Below, piece after piece: positions 59,901 through 64,000 of a stretch of DNA of 64,000 nucleotides. Origin of the DNA: JBFYTX01 sp963739515 (GTDB lineage: Bacteria > Chloroflexota > Dehalococcoidia > Dehalococcoidales > RBG-16-60-22); assembly GCA_963739515.1 (NCBI GenBank), contig CAVUAO010000003.1, forward strand, positions 930,001 through 994,000. Reading direction: 5' to 3'. Both the position numbers and the translations under genes were made by a program. Each line of letters starts with the position of its first letter. The first letter of the stretch is position 1. The notes below the pieces were generated by a model, which made no database searches, was not told the DNA's origin, and saw only the letters and a list, made by a program, of their open reading frames with translations.

Positions 59901-60653
59901 TTGAGCAAGCGAACGATTGACTATAACTCCAATTTCTGGAAGAAGCGCGCCGAGGACTATAACAAACTGGAATGGGTCAACCACCGGATGTACTTGGACA
60001 AGTTCGTGGAGGTGGGGAATTTTAAAAAGACGGATGTCGTCCTGGACATCGGCACGGGGACGGGGGTCATCGCCCACGCGGTGGCGCCCTTCGTCAAAGA
60101 GGTCATCGGGCTGGACAAATCGCAGTCGATGCTGGAGCACAGCAACTGGTACGGCAACATGTACTTCATCCGGCGGAATATTTTCCAGCCCATCTTCAGA
60201 GATGAAACGTTCGACAAGGTGACCGCGCGGCACGTTTTTCACCATATTTTGCAGGGCACGCAAAAAGCCATGGACGAATGTTACCGCGTCCTCAAGAAGG
60301 GCGGCCTGATGGTCTTTTCCGAGGGCGTGCCGCCCTGCCTCGAGGTCAAAAAGGACTACATCGAGATATTCAAGCTTAAAGAAAAGCGCCTGACCTTCAT
60401 GGAAGAAGACCTCGTCGCTTTAATGGAGAAGGCGGGTTTTAAAAATCTGGACTCCGAGATTGTGCGGCTTAAGGCGATGAGCGTGAGGAACTGGCTGGCC
60501 AATAGCGGCCTGCCGGCTCCGGTGCAGGACAAAATATACGACCTCCATGCCAATGCCGGGGACTACTTTAAGAAGGCTTACGATATGGTGGAGACCGGCG
60601 ACGACTGTTTCATCAACATGAAAATGGTTATTCTCACGGGGAAAAAAGTCTGA
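59901..60653 (+). CDS. SAM-dependent methyltransferase of the polysaccharide cluster
   Basis: 250 residues; motif I DVVLDIGTGTGVIAHAV, acidic residue GLDKSQ, post-I ARHVFHHI, and VLKKGGLMVFSEG. TTG start at 59901 with GGGAGA upstream; no ATG in a suitable place. Likely modifies a sugar or lipid-linked intermediate, given its neighbours. Ends 16 bases before the next gene. Confidence 0.8.
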   Translation: MSKRTIDYNSNFWKKRAEDYNKLEWVNHRMYLDKFVEVGNFKKTDVVLDIGTGTGVIAHAVAPFVKEVIGLDKSQSMLEHSNWYGNMYFIRRNIFQPIFRDETFDKVTARHVFHHILQGTQKAMDECYRVLKKGGLMVFSEGVPPCLEVKKDYIEIFKLKEKRLTFMEEDLVALMEKAGFKNLDSEIVRLKAMSVRNWLANSGLPAPVQDKIYDLHANAGDYFKKAYDMVETGDDCFINMKMVILTGKKV

Positions 60654-60669
60654 GAAAAGGATATCCAGC

Positions 60670-61653
60670 ATGGCTATCGTCGAGGTTGGCAGCTCCGAGC
60701 CGAAATATCTCGCCGCCACCGATATTTTCGTCGGGGACATGACCAATACCAGCTATGAGTTTCTATTGTTCGACCGGCCGGTTATCCTGCTGGCCAACGC
60801 CTGGCTGCGGGAGCACTATGCGGATATCGGCATCAAGACGGACCTGGCCGGCCTGGAAGCCGCGATAAAGAGGAGCCGGGAAAATACGGGCGAGTTTCAT
60901 GAGCAGCGCCAGTACTGGCTGCACAAAACGATATACCTGCCGGACGGCCGGAGCTCCGCCCGGTGCATCGACCTGATACTGGAAAAAGCTAAAATCGCCC
61001 GACCGAAATTTGTGTTCATCCACGGCGGCGACCCCGTCCGGAAAACGAACCTGTCGCCCATGGTCAGAGAGGTGGAAAAAAGGGGATTGGAATGTAAGTA
61101 CGTGGTCTCGCAGCGGAAGGGCGGGGGGCAGGCAGACACGATATATGTCGCCGCGCACGTCGTCGACCTTAACATTAACGGCGGCTATAAAGTGCACTTT
61201 AACCACGACCCGCGGGGTAAAGGCTCGACCAGCATGGAATGGGAGAAGAGGTACTATCAAAAGAACGATTACTTTCCTCTCATCGACCTTCACGTTACCG
61301 CCGGCGAGGTCGGCGATGCGCGGACGAAAATCACCCTCGGTCCGCTGGCGGATAGGACGGCCATCGGCGGCTACCCCAAGGCCGACGATTTTTTAAGCGC
61401 CAATAACGAGGCAAACAAAAGGTCGGTCTACAAGGAGTTGGGACTCGAGCCGGGCAAGCCCTTGCTGACCTACGCCCCGGCCGCCAGGGAAAGCCCCTAT
61501 AAACCGGGCGGTTCTCTGAGCGAGGAGTCCGTGGCGACTTTAAAAGACATCGCTTGGCGTAACGACCTTAATCTGCTTTTCAAATGGAAGTACCGGAAGG
61601 GCATCTTTTTCGTCCATGCCTTCCACCGGCTCCGCCGGATGTTCGCGGTATAA
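60670..61653 (+). CDS. Rearranged CDP-glycerol glycerophosphotransferase-like protein, probably decayed
   Basis: 327 residues in an unusual order. Residues 1-115 resemble the C-terminal end of a TagF/CDP-glycerol-type transferase (AATDIFVGDMTNTSYEFLLFDRPVILL). Residues about 116-300 resemble the N-terminal half of another (FVFIHGGDPVRKTNLSP..., VHFNHDPRGKGS, KPLLTYAPAARESPYK). The expected C-terminal half is missing and the last 20 residues (GIFFVHAFHRLRRMFAV) look out of frame. A fused tandem whose two ends have been lost explains it. I doubt that it is active. Confidence 0.5.
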   Translation: MAIVEVGSSEPKYLAATDIFVGDMTNTSYEFLLFDRPVILLANAWLREHYADIGIKTDLAGLEAAIKRSRENTGEFHEQRQYWLHKTIYLPDGRSSARCIDLILEKAKIARPKFVFIHGGDPVRKTNLSPMVREVEKRGLECKYVVSQRKGGGQADTIYVAAHVVDLNINGGYKVHFNHDPRGKGSTSMEWEKRYYQKNDYFPLIDLHVTAGEVGDARTKITLGPLADRTAIGGYPKADDFLSANNEANKRSVYKELGLEPGKPLLTYAPAARESPYKPGGSLSEESVATLKDIAWRNDLNLLFKWKYRKGIFFVHAFHRLRRMFAV

Positions 61654-61664
61654 TAGGCCATAGC

Positions 61665-62750
61665 ATGATAAAACTTGCGGCCGCATTAAGGGTAGCCCAG
61701 GTGGGCATCTATCCCCCTCCCTACGGCGGCGTCTCCATCCACATCCAGCGCCTGCACGCTTTCTGCCTGGCTCAGAACATTAAAAGCACCGTCTTCGATA
61801 TCAGCCGGCAGGCAAAAAGAGCCCGGAACGTGATGAATGTAAAACGGTTCTGGAACTGGCCGCGCCTCCTGGCCTCCCGGCAGGACATCATTCACGTCCA
61901 TACGACCAGTCGGCACTGGGTATCGACGGCGGTTTTTTTCTGCCTGGCCCGGCTTAAGGGCGCCCGCTTCGTCCTGACTTATCACAGCTTGAGATACAGT
62001 CGAGGTGATTTTGGTCCACTGGGGCGCCGGGTAATGAAGGCGTTATTATCGTCGGCGGAGTGGTGCATCGCGGTAAGTCCGCAGGTCAAGGATGGCCTCA
62101 TCGCCCTGGGCGCCCGGGCCGACCGGATATCCGTGGTCCCGGCTTATCTCCCGCCCGTGATAAAAGACGAAGAAATCGCGGAAATCCCGCCGGCGGTATG
62201 GGAGTTCATGGCAGCGCATAAACCGGTCATCTCCGCCAACGCCTTTAATAACATTAAGTATCACGGCGAGGACCTGTACGGTATCGATATGTGTATCGAG
62301 CTGTGCGCGGCATTGAAAGACGTTTTTCCCGGGGTCGGCGTGGTCTTCTGTCTGCCGAATATCGGCGACCGCGAGTATTTCGCCGAATTGAAGCGACGGA
62401 TAACCGAGAAAGATATCAGCAATAATTTCCTCTTCCAGACGAAGCCCTGCCAGTTCTATCCCGTGCTGATGAAAAGCGATATTTTCGTCCGCCCCACCAG
62501 CTCGGACGGGGACGCGGTTTCCCTCCGCGAAGCCCTGTACCTCGAAATACCGTCGGCCGCCAGCGACGCCGCCACGCGCCCCGAAGGCACCGTGATTTTT
62601 AAGAACCGCGACGTTAGCGACTTTATCGCCAGCGTCAAAAAGGTCTGGGAAAACTACGCGGACTATAAGAAAAAAGCGGCGTCGCTGAAAATGCCCGATA
62701 TCATGGGCGAAATCCTGGCGATTTACCTCCGGGCGGTGAGTGGGGAGTAA
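61665..62750 (+). CDS. Glycosyltransferase family 4
   Basis: 361 residues from ATG 61665. N-terminal GIYPPPYGGVSIHIQRLHAFC (a GGVSxHI donor/acceptor loop of GT4 enzymes), IIHVHTTSRHW, SAEWCIAVSPQVKDGL; C-terminal half with IFVRPTSSDGDAVSLREALYLEIPSAASDA, the nucleotide-sugar-binding EA motif region. A frame continues upstream to 61584 inside the decayed preceding gene but has no start signal there. Its stop overlaps no other gene; the next starts one base after. Confidence 0.85.
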   Translation: MIKLAAALRVAQVGIYPPPYGGVSIHIQRLHAFCLAQNIKSTVFDISRQAKRARNVMNVKRFWNWPRLLASRQDIIHVHTTSRHWVSTAVFFCLARLKGARFVLTYHSLRYSRGDFGPLGRRVMKALLSSAEWCIAVSPQVKDGLIALGARADRISVVPAYLPPVIKDEEIAEIPPAVWEFMAAHKPVISANAFNNIKYHGEDLYGIDMCIELCAALKDVFPGVGVVFCLPNIGDREYFAELKRRITEKDISNNFLFQTKPCQFYPVLMKSDIFVRPTSSDGDAVSLREALYLEIPSAASDAATRPEGTVIFKNRDVSDFIASVKKVWENYADYKKKAASLKMPDIMGEILAIYLRAVSGE

Positions 62751-62751
62751 C

Positions 62752-63567
62752 GTGAAAGTAAGCGTTATCTTGACGACCTATAACCGGGCACGACTGGTCG
62801 CGGAGGCAATCGACTCCATTCTCCAGCAGACCTTTCAGGACTTCGAGTTGATTATCGTGGATGATTGCTCCTCTGACGCTACGGAAAACGTGATTGCGGC
62901 GTTCACCGATAAGCGCCTCCGGTATTTTAAAAATGACAGCGGACGGCTGGTAGCCGTTAACCGTAACTACGGCATCGCTCAAGCCCGCGGCGAATATATC
63001 GCTTTCTGCGATGACGATGACCTGTGGCGGCCGGAAAAACTGGAGAGGGAATTGCGGGAATTCGAGGGGGAGGACCCGCCGGGCATGGTCTGCGCCAACG
63101 GGATTTCGTTCGACGCTACCGGCGACCTCAAGGTGATGCACGGCGATAAAATAAATGATAGTTCTTTCACCTTAAAATCGCTCCTGAGATATAACCCGGT
63201 CATCTGCTCTTCGGTAATCTTGAAAAAGAGCGTCATTGATGACGTCGGCGGGATGAACACCAGTCCGCTGTTCCGCGTCGGCGAGGACTATGAGCTCTGG
63301 CTGAGGATAGCTCGCAAATACAGGATACGGTACTTAAATCTTCCCCTGGTAAAGTATCGGGTCCACGCCCAACACCTCAAGTCGTCCGGGGTCGCCTCGG
63401 TCAAGCACCTCAGGGAAATCTACCGCTGGCTGCGGGACACGGATTTCATCAGCCGCCGGCTCTACTGGCGGCTCACCCTGCGGATGCTCGCCATCGAGTT
63501 CCTCTGGCGTACCCGCACGATAATGCTGGCGTCCCGCATCAAGAAATTGATGATACCCGGCAGGTAA
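62752..63567 (+). CDS. Glycosyltransferase family 2
   Basis: 271 residues from GTG 62752 (GGGGAG just upstream), beginning VSVILTTYNRARLVAEAIDSILQQTFQDFELIIVDDCSSD, the standard GT2 start. AFCDDDDLWRPEK is the DxD-containing nucleotide-sugar site, and GEDYELWLRIARKYR is the acceptor/catalytic ED motif. A longer version starting at 62740 overlaps the GT4 gene end. Synthesises a glycan; the C-terminus ends in a basic hydrophobic stretch (LWRTRTIMLASRIKKLM). Confidence 0.88.
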   Translation: MKVSVILTTYNRARLVAEAIDSILQQTFQDFELIIVDDCSSDATENVIAAFTDKRLRYFKNDSGRLVAVNRNYGIAQARGEYIAFCDDDDLWRPEKLERELREFEGEDPPGMVCANGISFDATGDLKVMHGDKINDSSFTLKSLLRYNPVICSSVILKKSVIDDVGGMNTSPLFRVGEDYELWLRIARKYRIRYLNLPLVKYRVHAQHLKSSGVASVKHLREIYRWLRDTDFISRRLYWRLTLRMLAIEFLWRTRTIMLASRIKKLMIPGR

Positions 63568-63568
63568 T

Positions 63569-64000
63569 CTATTTGGTTGGTCTGGCATCGTCCCGTCGGT
63601 TTCCCGGCAGGACGGCGCGTATCTCCTGTCTTAACAAACGGAACTCGGTGGCGGAAACGTAATTCCGATAAAAAATCACTATTATCAGCGCCCATAACAC
63701 TACCTGGGAAGCCAGCGATATTCCGGTAAATGCCCACATACCCATCGCTGTCGAGCGCAGGTAGGTGTGGATAAAATAAAAAGGAAGACTGGCCAGTAAA
63801 GGTATGACGATAATTACCGCGAACTTCCTGAATTCGGCTGCCGTGTCGAAGACATAGTTCTTGATGAGGTAATAAAGTATCAGGGTCACTACGCCCTGGA
63901 CGCCGAGCGTGACCCAGGCGACGCCGATGATCCCATAACCGAGCCTGACCATCAGGATATCCAGCCCCACGCTTATCGCCAGACCTGCGGCGTAAAAGAA
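63569..64000 (-). CDS. Polysaccharide flippase (MATE/Wzx-like), C-terminal part, cut by the window edge
   Basis: On the minus strand the frame is open to base 64000, so 143 residues of the C-terminal end are visible (FFYAAGLAISVGLDILMVRLGYGIIGVAWVT at the edge). Four or five hydrophobic segments and a final cytoplasmic tail rich in Arg. The GLDILMVRLGYGIIGVAW pattern is typical of Wzx/MATE repeat-unit exporters. It converges with the GT2 gene, with one base between their ends. The start lies outside the window. Confidence 0.7.
   Translation of the reverse strand, partial: FFYAAGLAISVGLDILMVRLGYGIIGVAWVTLGVQGVVTLILYYLIKNYVFDTAAEFRKFAVIIVIPLLASLPFYFIHTYLRSTAMGMWAFTGISLASQVVLWALIIVIFYRNYVSATEFRLLRQEIRAVLPGNRRDDARPTK

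Noticed and set aside
59268..60263. Long antisense open frame (331 codons) opposite the glycosyltransferase and methyltransferase genes; similar long frames at 49088-50419 (443), 26020-27156 (378), 9856-10857 (333) and 425-1054 (209)
   Set aside because: They lie opposite genes with clear domains and have no recognisable family or ribosome binding site. Long antisense frames are expected in GC-rich coding DNA.

Overview
The window looks like a chromosomal contig from an uncultured anaerobic bacterium, most likely Chloroflexota of the class Dehalococcoidia. This is inferred from gene content: an ATP-dependent benzoyl-CoA reductase of the Bzd type, many SDR and family III CoA-transferase genes, an HdrABC-MvhDGA hydrogenase module, a four-subunit molybdopterin oxidoreductase, and short dispersed repeats of the kind often mistranslated as LSAAKNP or LSEVEG. 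No rRNA, phage, transposase or CRISPR array is visible. There is one tRNA (Val, anticodon CAC).

Layout. 0.4-7.1 kb: a membrane molybdopterin oxidoreductase operon (FeS subunit, NrfD-like subunit, catalytic subunit, cytochrome b), then a UbiA-type prenyltransferase and a methyltransferase. 7.1-10.8 kb (minus strand): two paralogous SDRs and a UGSC-like selenoprotein whose Sec codon is an in-frame TGA followed by a good bacterial SECIS hairpin. 11-13.4 kb: two family III CoA-transferases. 13.4-14 kb: a repeat-rich intergenic region. 14-18.1 kb (minus): benzoyl-CoA reductase bzdNOPQ. 18.3-21.9 kb: an NHEJ module (Ku, a free LigD phosphoesterase domain, LigD ligase-polymerase). 22-27.3 kb: SDR, URO-D-family methyltransferase, LysR regulator, UDG-family protein and acyl-CoA dehydrogenase. 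27.5-44.5 kb: a visibly lower-GC segment that starts at the tRNA. It holds small membrane proteins, GlpX, GlgC, an RRM protein, a ribbon-helix-helix/receiver fusion, the Hdr/Mvh operon with a fused 1114-residue HdrA, a sensor kinase, and an MFS transporter preceded by a textbook-like attenuator. 44.7-48.9 kb: a cupin-like protein, a UbiB/ABC1 kinase and two helical proteins. 49-57.3 kb: a signalling island (CHASE2 adenylate cyclase, FecR-domain lipoprotein, K+ channel, PycTM/DUF5706-like membrane protein, GGDEF/HD-GYP protein). 57.7-64 kb: a surface-polysaccharide cluster that runs off the window.

How the genes fit together. The benzoyl-CoA reductase needs low-potential electrons. The Hdr-Mvh module, which is built for electron bifurcation and carries an extra NAD(P)H-type flavin domain, is a plausible partner for balancing ferredoxin, H2 and NAD(P)H. 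CoA-transferases, SDRs and the acyl-CoA dehydrogenase fit degradation of aromatic or other CoA-activated acids. These links are inference.

Most notable observations: (1) the selenoprotein with its SECIS; (2) a promoter, leader peptide, and 1:2 / 2:3 / 3:4 hairpin attenuator upstream of the MFS gene; (3) the HdrA-NfnB/GltD insertion fusion and the RHH-receiver protein in front of it; (4) the cyclic-nucleotide/K+ channel/PycTM-like signalling island; (5) a two-hairpin repeat present twice with compensatory stem changes. All domain calls are by eye from the sequence; no database search was run.
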